Under the pieces are notes generated by a model, which had not been told where the DNA came from, ran no database searches, and worked only from the letters and a program-made list of their open reading frames with translations. This document shows, piece after piece, positions 9,020 to 18,097 of a stretch of DNA of 64,000 nt; position 1 is the first letter of the stretch; each line of letters starts with the position of its first letter. The DNA comes from CAZSSH01 sp964609825. Lineage in GTDB: Bacteria > Verrucomicrobiota > Lentisphaeria > Victivallales > Victivallaceae. The position numbers and the translations under genes were made by a program. The DNA lies in the NCBI GenBank assembly GCA_964609825.1, contig CAZSSH010000010.1, forward strand, positions 629,015 through 693,014. Direction: 5' to 3'.

Positions 9020-10059
9020 TATTTCTCCCTGCATGTTTTACCCGCCTTAACGGCGACTTTATGACGTTGTGTGATAAATTTTTGACCGGCGATTTGCGCC
9101 TTTAAGGACAGCCAGGTCTGCTTGGCGATTTTGGCCGGGTCGATTTCGAGGCGGGTGAGCGGCAGCGGCGCAAAAAGCTCCACATCTTTGTTGGCGTGGG
9201 AGATGAGCATGCAGTCCGCCGGTATCTTGCGCCCGCTCTCCTGAATCGCAAACAAAGCAGGCAAATAAAGCGAATCCTCAAATACAAACACGCTGTCAAA
9301 CCCGGGGTGCTTCTGCAAAAACTTCAGGATTTGTTGATAGAGCCGGGCGTGACTGTCATCCCGCGTGAGATCGATCAACTGCAAATTTAAGTCTGGAAAA
9401 GCATCAAGTTTGAGATCCTCAAACGGGTACGACCCGGATTGCGGACGCACGAGCACGATATTTTTGCCGCCCTGTTTGCGCAAGTACCCGAGGCCGGCAT
9501 CCAACATTTGCTGGTAATCGAGCTCCACCGGCGCGCCGGAAACGGGAACGTTGCACTCTTTACGGAGATAATCCATCACCAGATCATTGGAGCAAAACTC
9601 GATCACCGCCCGCAGCTCATTGTCAAAGACGGCATGCTTGAGATCGTGAAACGCCCGGTCGTAACGGGCGAGATCGCTGGTGGGATAGAGCTCGTAGCTC
9701 CAGTTGTCCTCACAAATATATTCGATGAGTTTCTCCAAAAACACGGCATGAAACATCAAGCGCTGGCGGGTAAAAATTTCGCTCCCAAAGATGATCCCCA
9801 CCCGTTTTTGAGCGAGCCCGGCGCGGATAAAAGTGCCGCGTCCCGGCGTCCGCTCAATCAACCCGCGCTGAGTCAACAGTTTCATGCTCTGCTGGATCGT
9901 CTCTTGGTTCACCTTGAATTTTTTGGCCAAATCTGTAGTACTCGGCAACCGATCGTTTTCCTTGAGATTGCCGGAGCTGATCTCCGACTCAAAAAAATTT
10001 GCGATTTGCTGATACATCGCCGACGGGCGGCTGATTTCAAATTCAAAATTTTCGGTCAT
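9019..10059 (-). CDS. GntR-family regulator with LacI-type ligand domain
   Basis: Residues 8-75 form a GntR winged helix: SAMYQQIANFFESEISSG, LPSTTDLAKKFKVNQETIQQ and LIERTPGRGTFI. From about residue 80 (KRVGIIFG) to the end the sequence reads as a periplasmic-binding-protein fold of the LacI/AraR type, which binds a sugar effector. The combination is that of AraR-like regulators of sugar-use operons. It lies inside the operon between the GH71-SUMF1 gene and the SGNH gene. A 39-bp near-perfect palindrome lies just upstream, at 10082-10120. Control of this operon by an oligosaccharide is inferred, not shown. Confidence 0.85.
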   Translation of the reverse strand: MTENFEFEISRPSAMYQQIANFFESEISSGNLKENDRLPSTTDLAKKFKVNQETIQQSMKLLTQRGLIERTPGRGTFIRAGLAQKRVGIIFGSEIFTRQRLMFHAVFLEKLIEYICEDNWSYELYPTSDLARYDRAFHDLKHAVFDNELRAVIEFCSNDLVMDYLRKECNVPVSGAPVELDYQQMLDAGLGYLRKQGGKNIVLVRPQSGSYPFEDLKLDAFPDLNLQLIDLTRDDSHARLYQQILKFLQKHPGFDSVFVFEDSLYLPALFAIQESGRKIPADCMLISHANKDVELFAPLPLTRLEIDPAKIAKQTWLSLKAQIAGQKFITQRHKVAVKAGKTCREK

Positions 10060-10081
10060 AACCTCTCACCTGATCCATTCC

Positions 10082-10120
10082 AATTACCGGTTGGGCTTAA
10101 TATAGCCGCAACCGGCAATT
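10082..10120. promoter_or_regulatory. 39-bp near-perfect palindrome upstream of the regulator gene
   Basis: Arms AATTACCGGTTG (10082-10093) and CAACCGGCAATT (10109-10120) pair at 11 of 12 positions. The centre continues the symmetry (GCTTA / TATAGC) so that about 16 of 19 base pairs match, counting one G-T. It lies between the GH71-SUMF1 stop and the GntR-type start. It is a candidate operator, or a hairpin that tunes expression of the last two genes. No T-run follows on either strand, which argues against a simple terminator. Confidence 0.55.
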
Positions 10121-10129
10121 TTGCAAATG

Positions 10130-12679
10130 CTAACGGGATATTTTTTGATAACCCGCCATCGGCAGCGCCAGACGCAAGCCGATGTAGACATAGCCGGGAT
10201 AGCCGGGGTTGTTAAATTCGCGCGCGGTATTGACCAGTTGCGAATTATAGTACCCAAAAGAACTCCCCCGGATCGACCGGTGCGGTGATTTGCCCTCCTC
10301 TAGAAAATCCTGTTTATCGCCGCTTGCGTATGGCAAATAGGTATCTGAGCACCACTCCGCCACGTTGCCAAAGAGATCCATGACGCCGTCGCGACTGACC
10401 CCGGCCGGATAGGACCCCACCGGCGTCACCCCTGCCCCGACCGGCTGCCGCGACAAGGTATTGAGCGACAAAGGTTCGGCGGCGACATTACCGTGCCTGG
10501 ACTCCGGCGGCGTATTGCCCCACGGGTAAATGCGGTTTTCGCCGCGGCCGGTGGCGACGTATTCCCACTCTGCCTCGGTCGGCAAGCGAAAGCCGTCGGC
10601 CGCGCGGTTGACTTTCCACGTCTTTTCGTCATAGGCCTCAATGAGACCGTATTTTTTTGACAAAAAGTTGCAGTATTTGGCCGCATCCTGCCACGACACG
10701 TAAATCACCGGGTCGTTATCACGCCAAGAGAAGCTGTCGCGCCGTTCGCGGTGAGCGGGCATAAACTCCTCAAATTCGCGGTTGGTAACTTCATACCGAT
10801 TGAGCGCAAAGCCGCTCACTGCGACATTGCCGTTGTCCTTCATCGCAAACGTGCCGCCGGGAATCACCGCCCAGGCATTTTGCCGCTCAACATTGGGGGC
10901 AAAGTGCTTGAGCTCGGTCAATGCCACGGAGCCGATGCAGACATTGCCGCGGTCGTCAAAGTTATCCGCAGTTTTATCCAGCGCAAGCGACATGGTGCTT
11001 GCCCCGGCGGGGATGGTAAACAAAAATGCGGTGCTTTTGACCGCACCCCCGGTCGGCGGCAGAAATACCGGGAAATAACATTGCTGAAACTGGTAATCCT
11101 TTCCGGGCACGGCAAAGCGCAAGGTGAGTCTCGCGTCATCTTTGCCGGGGTTGGCAAAATTGACCGTAAACGAGTAAGTTTTACCGGCAATCCCGGCCGG
11201 GAGCTCCCAAAGGGCCTGCGCCGCTTTGCCGTCGGCAAAATAAAGCTTGCCGTCACGCAACTCGACTTGATCAAGCTTGGCGTTGGCGGCGTCAAATTTG
11301 GCGACGACCGGCCCGGCGGCGACGCCGGTGGTCCACTCGCGGCTGATCTGATGCTTGCCCTTCACTGAGTTAATTTGATTGACTTCGCCAATGATGCTCC
11401 GGCGGTTGACCAAGTCAAAGACGACTTGGCCGCCGCGCTCCAGCTTCACTTCCGGGGTGCCGGGCTCAAAATCCATATTAACATGCTGCACCCCGGCAGC
11501 CAAGTCAAAGGTTTTGACCGAGCTGCCGGTTTTGACCGTCAATTTGGCGGGGGCGGTCAGCATGGCGGTAAGATAAATTTTGTCCTGGACATCATCGTGG
11601 AGCTGGTCGCTCGGCCAGGAGGTGAAGCGCTGATCGTCCCAGCTCTGCGTTTTCTCGTTCCAAATTTTGGTCACATCTTTTTTACGGGTGCGGCAAGTCA
11701 TATACAACCGGTCCTGCGTGATTTGCGGCGCGACGCCGATTTTGAAGCGTAAAATGCAATATTGAAAAAAGTCGAGAAATGCCTCGTCGCGGTTGAATTG
11801 CTCGCGGTCCATGCCGGTAATGTCTTTGGTTTGATTCCAACGGTAGGGCATCAAGTTGGAGTCCTCGCCGTAATCGTTCCAAGTGATGATTTCCACCAAA
11901 TCGTTGCCGTCGGCAGTGATCCCCTGCCACATGGCATCGACTCCGGCCATTCCCTGAAAGTCACGGCGGTTGGGGCTGTTGTAGCTGGGCGCCACCCCGG
12001 ACAAAAAGAGTTTGCCGGCGAGCAGCGCTTCGCGTTTGCCGACGCGGTTTTTGTCGATCAAATCGCCGACCGTGCCGTCACAGGCAAAGTGCCCCAAGCC
12101 GTCCACGGCGGGCTCGCTCAACAATTTGCGCGCAACCTCCGGGCTCCACGCCATCGGGTGATACGGCAACGATGTTTGCGGCACCACCACCATCTCGAGT
12201 CCTTCCCCGCGCAATGCCTCGGCGACCACCTTATAATCGGAGGTCCGGCCGGCGTAGCCCGACATAAAGGCCTTGCCCTGATGGCGGAAAAGATTGGGGT
12301 GACGGTAATAGCGGCGGTACATATCGCCCACGTTGCGCATGGTTTCTTTTGCGATGTCGGGCCCGGCGAAATCGGGCGACATAAAAAAGACAAAAACAGT
12401 ATCGAGCTTTTTGGCCGCCGCAAACAAGTTGTCGGCATTGCTCACATAGCGGGTCGGTGTCCCCTCGGGCGACTTGTCAAATTTGCGCCATTCGCCGCAA
12501 TTGAGGGCAAAGCCGTCAATCCCGTAGCTTTGGGCCAACTCGATTTCGCGCTCGTAAAAGTCGCTTGGCGAAGTAAAGCACGTCATATAGTGGGCAAAAA
12601 CGTGCTTGTCAGCGACTTCCCCTGCGGCCACTGCGCCGGTAATAGCCAATGACATCAAAAACAACGTTCCTCTGGTCAT
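10130..12679 (-). CDS. GH71-like glycosidase fused to a SUMF1 (FGE-sulfatase-type) domain
   Basis: The 849-residue protein has a signal peptide (about 1-19), then a GH71-like barrel (about 22-340). Its marks are HVFAHYMTCF at the first strand, GIDGFALNCGEW, and TWNDYGED near the end. GH71 enzymes cut alpha-1,3-glucan. A beta-rich middle section (about 340-620) follows, then a SUMF1-type domain (about 625-845: IPGGTFAM, RLPTEAEWEY, MDLFGNVAEWC, IRGSSFGYY, GLRLA). Human FGE has two catalytic cysteines after the RGGSW-like motif; here that segment (IRGSSFGYYNSQLVNTARE) has none. The domain is therefore probably a binding module, not a sulfatase activator. The gene overlaps the upstream GH71 gene by ATGA. 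Confidence 0.8.
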   Translation of the reverse strand: MTRGTLFLMSLAITGAVAAGEVADKHVFAHYMTCFTSPSDFYEREIELAQSYGIDGFALNCGEWRKFDKSPEGTPTRYVSNADNLFAAAKKLDTVFVFFMSPDFAGPDIAKETMRNVGDMYRRYYRHPNLFRHQGKAFMSGYAGRTSDYKVVAEALRGEGLEMVVVPQTSLPYHPMAWSPEVARKLLSEPAVDGLGHFACDGTVGDLIDKNRVGKREALLAGKLFLSGVAPSYNSPNRRDFQGMAGVDAMWQGITADGNDLVEIITWNDYGEDSNLMPYRWNQTKDITGMDREQFNRDEAFLDFFQYCILRFKIGVAPQITQDRLYMTCRTRKKDVTKIWNEKTQSWDDQRFTSWPSDQLHDDVQDKIYLTAMLTAPAKLTVKTGSSVKTFDLAAGVQHVNMDFEPGTPEVKLERGGQVVFDLVNRRSIIGEVNQINSVKGKHQISREWTTGVAAGPVVAKFDAANAKLDQVELRDGKLYFADGKAAQALWELPAGIAGKTYSFTVNFANPGKDDARLTLRFAVPGKDYQFQQCYFPVFLPPTGGAVKSTAFLFTIPAGASTMSLALDKTADNFDDRGNVCIGSVALTELKHFAPNVERQNAWAVIPGGTFAMKDNGNVAVSGFALNRYEVTNREFEEFMPAHRERRDSFSWRDNDPVIYVSWQDAAKYCNFLSKKYGLIEAYDEKTWKVNRAADGFRLPTEAEWEYVATGRGENRIYPWGNTPPESRHGNVAAEPLSLNTLSRQPVGAGVTPVGSYPAGVSRDGVMDLFGNVAEWCSDTYLPYASGDKQDFLEEGKSPHRSIRGSSFGYYNSQLVNTAREFNNPGYPGYVYIGLRLALPMAGYQKISR

Positions 12680-14892
12680 AACAGCGACTCCAGTTTTACG
12701 GTCAAATCCTCCAGATACAAAACATCGGTGTCGCTCCCCGGCGACTCGTCGGCGACGAGGTAAATATAGTCCCCGGCTTTGACCTTGATGTTTTTACAGT
12801 CCAGCGTGCCGCCCTCGCCGGTTTTATAAATCGTCGAGCCCAAAATTCCCTCGGGCCCGCGGACTTCCAGCGTGATGCCGTCCTGCCCGGCATTGGGGAC
12901 GATTTTGCCCGCAAGCGACACTTCGCCGTCGACGGGACTGCGCCAGGCGAGAATCAAAGCCACCTGATTGCGGGGCCGCATGATGACTTGCCACTTGCCG
13001 TCGGCTTCCCGTCCGGCGATCCAGCCGTGGATGTACTTGTAAACCGGGTCGCTCGACGGCGAGAGCCGCGCGAATTTCCCCGCATAGGGGACATTGGGCA
13101 AACAGCTGCCAACCCGCTGATACGGCGGATTGTGGTCGATTTTGCCGTGTTCGCCATGCTTGTAAAGATAAAACCATACCGGGCGGCGGTTGAAATCCAA
13201 GTCCGGATTGGAGCACTGATTGTTTTTAAAGATATCCTCATACACCCAGACGTCACCGGTTTGATACGGCTTGTCGGCGACAACCGGGTTGGTCTGGCGC
13301 TGATACTCCTCAAGGTTGGTTGCGCCGTCATTGTCGGGGTCGGCGGCGGAGTCAACCTTGGGCAGATTTTTGAGGTCCAAAAGTTTGCCGAAATAATAAC
13401 GCTCAAACCAGTTGGGCAAACCGTTGCCGTCGCTGTCGCCGTACTCGCTGTAGGCCAAAAACGGCTGATCCGGGAAATCCTTTTGCCACTCGCTCTCACA
13501 CTCGCTGCTAAAGGCGCACATCGAGCTGTCGGGGCGAAACGGCCGATCGGTGATTTCCTCGGGGGCGGTCAACGTCAACACAGTCTTGCCGTTGCGAGCA
13601 AGCTCGACCGATACTTTGCCCGGAGTCACCGGAAACTGGCGAAAACTCATCCCGGCGGGGGCGTCATACGACTCATTGCGCCCGCTGAGCGTGACCTTGC
13701 CCGGTTCTTTCAAAATCGCGGTCACCTCAATAACGCCGCCGGCGCGGCTGAGCCGGGACTGAAACGGGAACACCACGGCGTCATCGTTGTAACGGCGGAA
13801 ACTCACATAAATCTGGTCGCGCTTGACCGCCGGGGCTTTGCCCGCCTTCCAGTACTCAATAAAATAACGGTTGAGCATCAATGCGGCGTAATTGGTGTTG
13901 TAACCGGGGGCGATGTTAGTATCTTCGCCGTAATCGTTCCAAGTTACAAACTGGAGCAAATGGCAGTCAAGCTTACGGGCCATTTCCCACATCTGGCGGA
14001 GTTTTTCAAAGCCGTTTTTGCCGTAGACTTGACTGTTGGAGCGGTTGTTGTACTGAAACCAGATGGGCTGGCCCCACTCGGCCTTGTTGGCGCGGACGAT
14101 TTCGCCCAGTTTCTCGATTTCACCGTCCTTGTAATAACCGTCAAAAAAGTCGCCGACCGCCGGGAAATTTTTGGCCAAAAACGCCACCGCCTCCTCCATC
14201 GTATACGAGTTGGCCGGCACCCCGCCGTTAAACGCGCCGATGCAAAAATAAAAGTAAACCGGCTGTCCGACTTTTTTCTCGACGTCGCGGTAAGCCTGTA
14301 CCAGCTTGGGCCAGTTTTCCTTGGTCGCCGGGAGATTCATGATCCCTTTGGAGTGGTAGCCAAAGATCAAAACTTTGCCGTCGCGCCGGGCCAAGTTGGG
14401 GCTCTTGCCATGCTTTTCCAACATGTAATTGATGGCGTCGGCATAGGCATTGACCCGCAATTCCTTGTCCTCGGGATTTTTAGGGAGACAGGAGGGGTCG
14501 AGGCAAATGGTGATTTTAAACGGGAGCTTCTGCTCCTCGGCGACCTTAAACAACGCATCGAGCATTTTTTTGGCGTTGACATCACCAGCATAGGCGTCAA
14601 GGGCAAAGCCGTCAAAGCCGCCGCGCATCGCCCGGGCGATATCCAGCTTGGCCGCATCTTCGTAATTGTACTCGGTTTCGGGCGGCACCAAGTCCCAATT
14701 GTAAATCTTGCCCCCCGAGGAGAGCGCAAAGTCTTTGCTGTTGTGGTCATAGGTATTGTTTTTGCGGTGATATGCGGTCGGCCCCGCCGCCACCGGATAG
14801 CACCCCATATAGTGGGCAAAAATCTGCTTGTCCTCGGCAAACATGCCCAAGGTGATCAAGAGCGAAAACGTCGTCAGCAGCCATTTCATCAT
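12676..14892 (-). CDS. Secreted GH71-like glycosidase with calcium-loop linker
   Basis: The 738-residue protein has a signal peptide (about 1-20), then a GH71-like barrel beginning IFAHYMGCYPVAAG and ending near FVTWNDYGEDTNIAPG. After a beta domain comes a linker with EF-hand/TSP3-like loops, DSDGNGLPNWFE and DPDNDGATNLEEYQ. This linker type is common in secreted PVC proteins. A C-terminal beta domain of about 150 residues may bind carbohydrate or the envelope. The start was set at 14892 (tandem ATG) because GGAGAA lies seven bases upstream and the signal peptide begins there; the longer frame runs into the pseudopilin gene. It is a paralogue of the next gene, which suggests two steps on one polymer. 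Confidence 0.82.
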   Translation of the reverse strand: MMKWLLTTFSLLITLGMFAEDKQIFAHYMGCYPVAAGPTAYHRKNNTYDHNSKDFALSSGGKIYNWDLVPPETEYNYEDAAKLDIARAMRGGFDGFALDAYAGDVNAKKMLDALFKVAEEQKLPFKITICLDPSCLPKNPEDKELRVNAYADAINYMLEKHGKSPNLARRDGKVLIFGYHSKGIMNLPATKENWPKLVQAYRDVEKKVGQPVYFYFCIGAFNGGVPANSYTMEEAVAFLAKNFPAVGDFFDGYYKDGEIEKLGEIVRANKAEWGQPIWFQYNNRSNSQVYGKNGFEKLRQMWEMARKLDCHLLQFVTWNDYGEDTNIAPGYNTNYAALMLNRYFIEYWKAGKAPAVKRDQIYVSFRRYNDDAVVFPFQSRLSRAGGVIEVTAILKEPGKVTLSGRNESYDAPAGMSFRQFPVTPGKVSVELARNGKTVLTLTAPEEITDRPFRPDSSMCAFSSECESEWQKDFPDQPFLAYSEYGDSDGNGLPNWFERYYFGKLLDLKNLPKVDSAADPDNDGATNLEEYQRQTNPVVADKPYQTGDVWVYEDIFKNNQCSNPDLDFNRRPVWFYLYKHGEHGKIDHNPPYQRVGSCLPNVPYAGKFARLSPSSDPVYKYIHGWIAGREADGKWQVIMRPRNQVALILAWRSPVDGEVSLAGKIVPNAGQDGITLEVRGPEGILGSTIYKTGEGGTLDCKNIKVKAGDYIYLVADESPGSDTDVLYLEDLTVKLESLL

Positions 14893-14914
14893 TTTTATTT
14901 TCTCCGGTAATTGG

Positions 14915-15580
14915 TTATTTGTACAAAGGTTTGTAAAACGGGTAAAGTTTGGGGTCGGCGCTGTCCGCCGGGAGCGTATTTTTGTCGCGGACATTGCAAT
15001 GGCCGTCAAAATAAGCAACGGCGAGATTATGGCCGGTATGCCAGGTGCCGAGATGGTTTTTGACCTGATACCCCCAGCCGCCCTCGGAGCCGCCGTAGGT
15101 ATTATAGCCGCCGTATTCGCCCATGGTGTCCGCCCAGTAGCTGACGCCGGAAGCGTTTCTTACTTTAGCGGCCTTGAGCCGGATGGATGTCCCGTAAGGT
15201 TTAATAAAGTGGCGGTTAATCCCGCAGGTATAATTATTGCCGGTCGTCCCGTATGGAAACGCGGTGCACAAAGCGCCGAAGGGCAGCACCCGGCCATTGA
15301 CGTCTTTGTTGTTTCCCATCACATACTTGAGTCGCACGAAACCGTCCAAGATGGTGGTGGCCGAACCGTTGATGATGATGTTGTCAGGAAGCGTATAGTC
15401 TTCGTAATCCTGAAAATACAACATCGATGCATTCATGATCTGCTTTTTGAAGTTAACGCAGTTGTTGAGCTTGGCGCGCTCGCGGGCTTTGTTTAATGAC
15501 GGCAGCAGCATGGAGGCCAAAATGGCGATGATCGCAATCACCACCAGCAATTCAATCAAGGTGAAACATCTTTTTGACAT
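14915..15580 (-). CDS. Prepilin-type protein with H-X-DG end motif
   Basis: The 221-residue protein begins MSKRCFTLIELLVVIAIIAI, a textbook prepilin helix except that Cys replaces Gly before the cleavage site. The helix continues into MLLPSLNKARERAK, the signature of the large pseudopilin family found in planctomycetes and Lentisphaerota. Near the C-terminus HNLAVAYFDGHCN matches the H-X-DG processing-associated motif of that family, with spacing of ten rather than nine from the first His. It lies in the middle of the polysaccharide operon, 22 bases before the first GH71 gene. It may help surface display or capture of substrate, but that is speculation. Confidence 0.85.
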   Translation of the reverse strand: MSKRCFTLIELLVVIAIIAILASMLLPSLNKARERAKLNNCVNFKKQIMNASMLYFQDYEDYTLPDNIIINGSATTILDGFVRLKYVMGNNKDVNGRVLPFGALCTAFPYGTTGNNYTCGINRHFIKPYGTSIRLKAAKVRNASGVSYWADTMGEYGGYNTYGGSEGGWGYQVKNHLGTWHTGHNLAVAYFDGHCNVRDKNTLPADSADPKLYPFYKPLYK

Positions 15581-15596
15581 GACAAACTCTCCCTTA

Positions 15597-17447
15597 TCAT
15601 TTACTTTGATAAATTACATGTTGATCTCTTAAAATGCGAATTGATTTTGTGGCCCTTTCCTCAATGATTGTGATATGGTGATCAAAAGTGATGGTAATTT
15701 TGGTGTCATCGGCGTCATAACCGACGATTTGGGACAATGAGTGATTTTGCAAGACACGCATGATTTCGGCATGTTCGCAAATCAGCGGCAGCACGTCGAG
15801 ATAATGGTCGCCATAGCCGCCCGCGCGAAATTCGACTTCGTGCCACGGGCGGCACAACGGGTCAAACCCGCGCTCGAGTTTGTGAGTGGAGATGACCAAA
15901 CCGTGCGTTGCCAGTTGAAAAAACGGGACGATTTGCGGCTTTAACGCGTTGAATTCATCCGAAATTTTGTGCCGGAAGCGCTCATAAACCCCCTGACCGT
16001 GGACATGGGCGACCTCGTCGACATAAGGAAGCACATACGCCGCGCCGCACTCGCACGACGAGGCGCCGTAAAGATGCCGCACGTACTCAAGCATCCGGCA
16101 CAGGGCCAAGGCAAATTCGCGCTCATTGGCGGGGTGTTTGGGGTGATGGCAGGTAAACAAGCCGGTGGTCTGGGCATCCAAGTAAGCGCTGCCGTAAAAG
16201 CCCAAATCCTTGATCCGTTTGAGATTGTGGCCGTAACGCTCCAGGTAGACCACCGGGCACATCTTGTAGGATTCACCGCCGGCCCAAATGCCGGAGATCT
16301 GCCGCTCGCCGAATTCATCGACGCTGAGCATATCATAATCCATATCGGGCGACTGCAAATAGGCGTCGGTGACATTGTCGTGACAGACAATTTGGTAATC
16401 GAGCGCGCGCGCTTTTGCTATTAATTTTTTGAGCCCCGACTCGCCGCCCAGCCGGGGTTCGGCCGGGAACCGGGTGGGATAAGCGCCGTCGTGGCCAAAC
16501 ACATTCCACCCGACCAAGGTAAAAATTACCTTGCGGATGTTGTGATCATAAAAGGTTTGGATAATGGTTTCAGCTTCCTCAAAGGTGGTAAAAACCGCCA
16601 TCTCCGACGAACCGTCCGGCACCATCTTGGGGCGGACGGCGCAAAAGATTTTGACCCGGATCGCATCGGCGGCATAAGCGAGCACCGGATTGTCTTTGAC
16701 CCGGTCAGCCAGCGGCATCACGCCCCGGCGATTCAATAAATCATCGCGGTAAATCTGCGACAATTTCGCCCAGCCAACCCGACCCGGCCGCAGATAATAA
16801 ACGACCGTCTTGCTTTCGCTTGAGAGCACTTCATCGGGGGTATGGCGCATCCCAAAGGTGACAAAGCTTTGACAGCATTCGGCGCCGATCACCGAGTCGC
16901 ACCACGCATAAAAATCGCCGGACTCGACGATTGCAAGACAGGAAGCCGCATCCGTTGTCACGGCAAAACAATTGAGGACGCCAAATTTTTCCCACTCCTG
17001 TTGACTCATATAAAAGCGGTTGCGGCAAGTGCCCGGCGCAAGCTTGGCAGGCTCGACCAGCGCGCCCGAAAAAGCGGGGAGCAGCCACTCGATATGATCA
17101 CTTTGCTTTGCCGCCAAGAGGCCCGGCAATACCGAGAGCTCCATCAACCGATACGTCGAGCCGCGTAACTCCAAAATTTGAAACGGGTCCACCGTCAGCC
17201 GGACCGACTCCGCGCCGAGCTCAAACCGGAGATTGACCACCAAGCCAAAACGCGCACTCTCGGCGGTCAAATCATAAACATTGCCGCTTGACCGGCGCAA
17301 ACTTACGGCAAAGTCGCGAACCGTCATCTCGCGCTTCTCCGGCCGGCAATAAACCTTGGCGGTCAACACTTGCGTCAAATCCAGCTCCAAAGTGCGGCGA
17401 TTACAATCAAACTTCAATTTCCCGGCGGCGGAGTCACAACAAAACAT
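15597..17447 (-). CDS. Putative glycosidase, DUF5696/GH101-like barrel
   Basis: The 616-residue protein has no signal peptide. The N-terminal half (to about 240) looks like a beta-sandwich. The second half reads as a TIM barrel with DNVTDAYLQSPDMDYDM, SAYLDAQTTGL and YVDEVAHVHGQG, acidic motifs at strand ends as in DUF5696 and GH101-type proteins. I assign the family from memory and with reserve. The start at 17447 is preferred over 17459 because GAGGTC lies six bases before it. It is the first gene of the operon and follows a TTGACT-N17-TATAAT promoter. A cytoplasmic place suggests it acts on imported oligosaccharides. Confidence 0.6.
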   Translation of the reverse strand: MFCCDSAAGKLKFDCNRRTLELDLTQVLTAKVYCRPEKREMTVRDFAVSLRRSSGNVYDLTAESARFGLVVNLRFELGAESVRLTVDPFQILELRGSTYRLMELSVLPGLLAAKQSDHIEWLLPAFSGALVEPAKLAPGTCRNRFYMSQQEWEKFGVLNCFAVTTDAASCLAIVESGDFYAWCDSVIGAECCQSFVTFGMRHTPDEVLSSESKTVVYYLRPGRVGWAKLSQIYRDDLLNRRGVMPLADRVKDNPVLAYAADAIRVKIFCAVRPKMVPDGSSEMAVFTTFEEAETIIQTFYDHNIRKVIFTLVGWNVFGHDGAYPTRFPAEPRLGGESGLKKLIAKARALDYQIVCHDNVTDAYLQSPDMDYDMLSVDEFGERQISGIWAGGESYKMCPVVYLERYGHNLKRIKDLGFYGSAYLDAQTTGLFTCHHPKHPANEREFALALCRMLEYVRHLYGASSCECGAAYVLPYVDEVAHVHGQGVYERFRHKISDEFNALKPQIVPFFQLATHGLVISTHKLERGFDPLCRPWHEVEFRAGGYGDHYLDVLPLICEHAEIMRVLQNHSLSQIVGYDADDTKITITFDHHITIIEERATKSIRILRDQHVIYQSK

Positions 17448-17488
17448 TATGGACCTCAAAAGTTATACTGCATTATATGGATATCAAT

Positions 17489-17517
17489 ATTATACCATAC
17501 AACAAACCCAAAGTCAA
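17489..17517 (-). promoter_or_regulatory. Near-consensus promoter of the polysaccharide operon
   Basis: On the minus strand TTGACT (17517-17512) is followed by exactly 17 bases and TATAAT (17494-17489). The -10 box is about 42 bases before the start at 17447. Between them lies an AT-rich stretch with a GATATC-centred partial palindrome that could be an operator. No other strong promoter is seen until the genes end at 7784, which fits one long transcript. Confidence 0.65.
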
Positions 17518-17575
17518 GACCCTGCCGCGATTTTTTCGGAGTTTTTTCAAACGCCCGGATGACTAAGAACTCAAG

Positions 17576-18000
17576 CGATAGAGCATAACCGATGGTGCAC
17601 GGAGTGGGAGGGAGACCGGCGACCTTGTGTTTAGGTGGCCGCTTGGTACAGATCATGGTTGTCGCCCACGCCGCGCTGTAGACTTCCGCTGTTAGCCGGC
17701 CGGAGCATGCTTCGCTACCCCGTCACGCCACCTCAACGCGGACGGCTGCGCGCCCGCTACGGCGGTGGAGCCTTCGCTCGACTCCGTTCGGCTACGGAGC
17801 ACTTTGCTCCGTGTTGCCGGTGCTGCGCAAGCGGCAATGCCCTCACATGCGCTCGCGGCGCTAACCGCGCTATTGGTGCGAGAAGACATTCGCGCTATAC
17901 CCGACATTCGCGCTGTTGGTGCGAGAAGACATTCGCGATATACCCGACATTCGCGCTATGCCCGAGAGAAGACATTCGCGCTGTACCCGTGAGGAGACAT
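17576..18000. repeat. Dispersed repeat, copy B, with hairpins and tandem expansion
   Basis: This is the second copy of the element at 7533-7759, about 10 kb away, in the same orientation. The shared blocks are the 19-base start, AGGTGGCCGCT, the 32-base block ending CTACCCCGTC, and the 18-base GGCGCTAACCGCGCTATT. Copy B carries an extra inner stretch with a perfect hairpin (CGGAGCA CTT TGCTCCG, 17795-17811). It ends in a tandem array at 17885-17980. No credible gene lies in it. It directly precedes the tRNA-Cys promoter. Confidence 0.75.
17885..17980. repeat. Tandem array of GACATTCGCG at alternating 18/25-bp spacing
   Basis: GACATTCGCG occurs at 17885, 17903, 17928, 17946 and 17971, so the intervals are 18, 25, 18 and 25 bases: a 43-bp higher unit repeated twice. 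A degenerate GACATT follows at 17996. Copy A of the dispersed repeat ends with only the first few bases of this unit. The spacers repeat too (GCTATACCC, GAGAAG), so it is a simple tandem duplication, not a CRISPR. Confidence 0.7.
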
Positions 18001-18051
18001 TGCTATTATTAATTTCTGCGGACAAAAAACAATATTTTTTCGATTTTCAGC

Positions 18052-18080
18052 TTGACAAACCGCAAAAAAGGTGATATTTT
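18052..18080 (+). promoter_or_regulatory. Promoter of tRNA-Cys (and probably tRNA-Thr)
   Basis: TTGACA (18052-18057), 17-base spacer, TATTTT (18075-18080), 17 bases before the tRNA-Cys gene. The same boxes and the same CAGC before TTGACA are seen upstream of tRNA-Ala at 63730. An AT-rich stretch upstream may act as an UP element. Confidence 0.7.
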
Positions 18081-18097
18081 AGATATACAAAGAACGA

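Noticed and set aside
12988..14910. 640-codon open frame on the plus strand over the GH71 gene
   Set aside because: It is antisense to a clear gene; long antisense frames arise here from codon bias (C- or G-ending codons). No ribosome site and no family motif.
17885..17980. Possible CRISPR array
   Set aside because: The repeat is ten bases long, spacers repeat as well, and no cas genes lie in the window.
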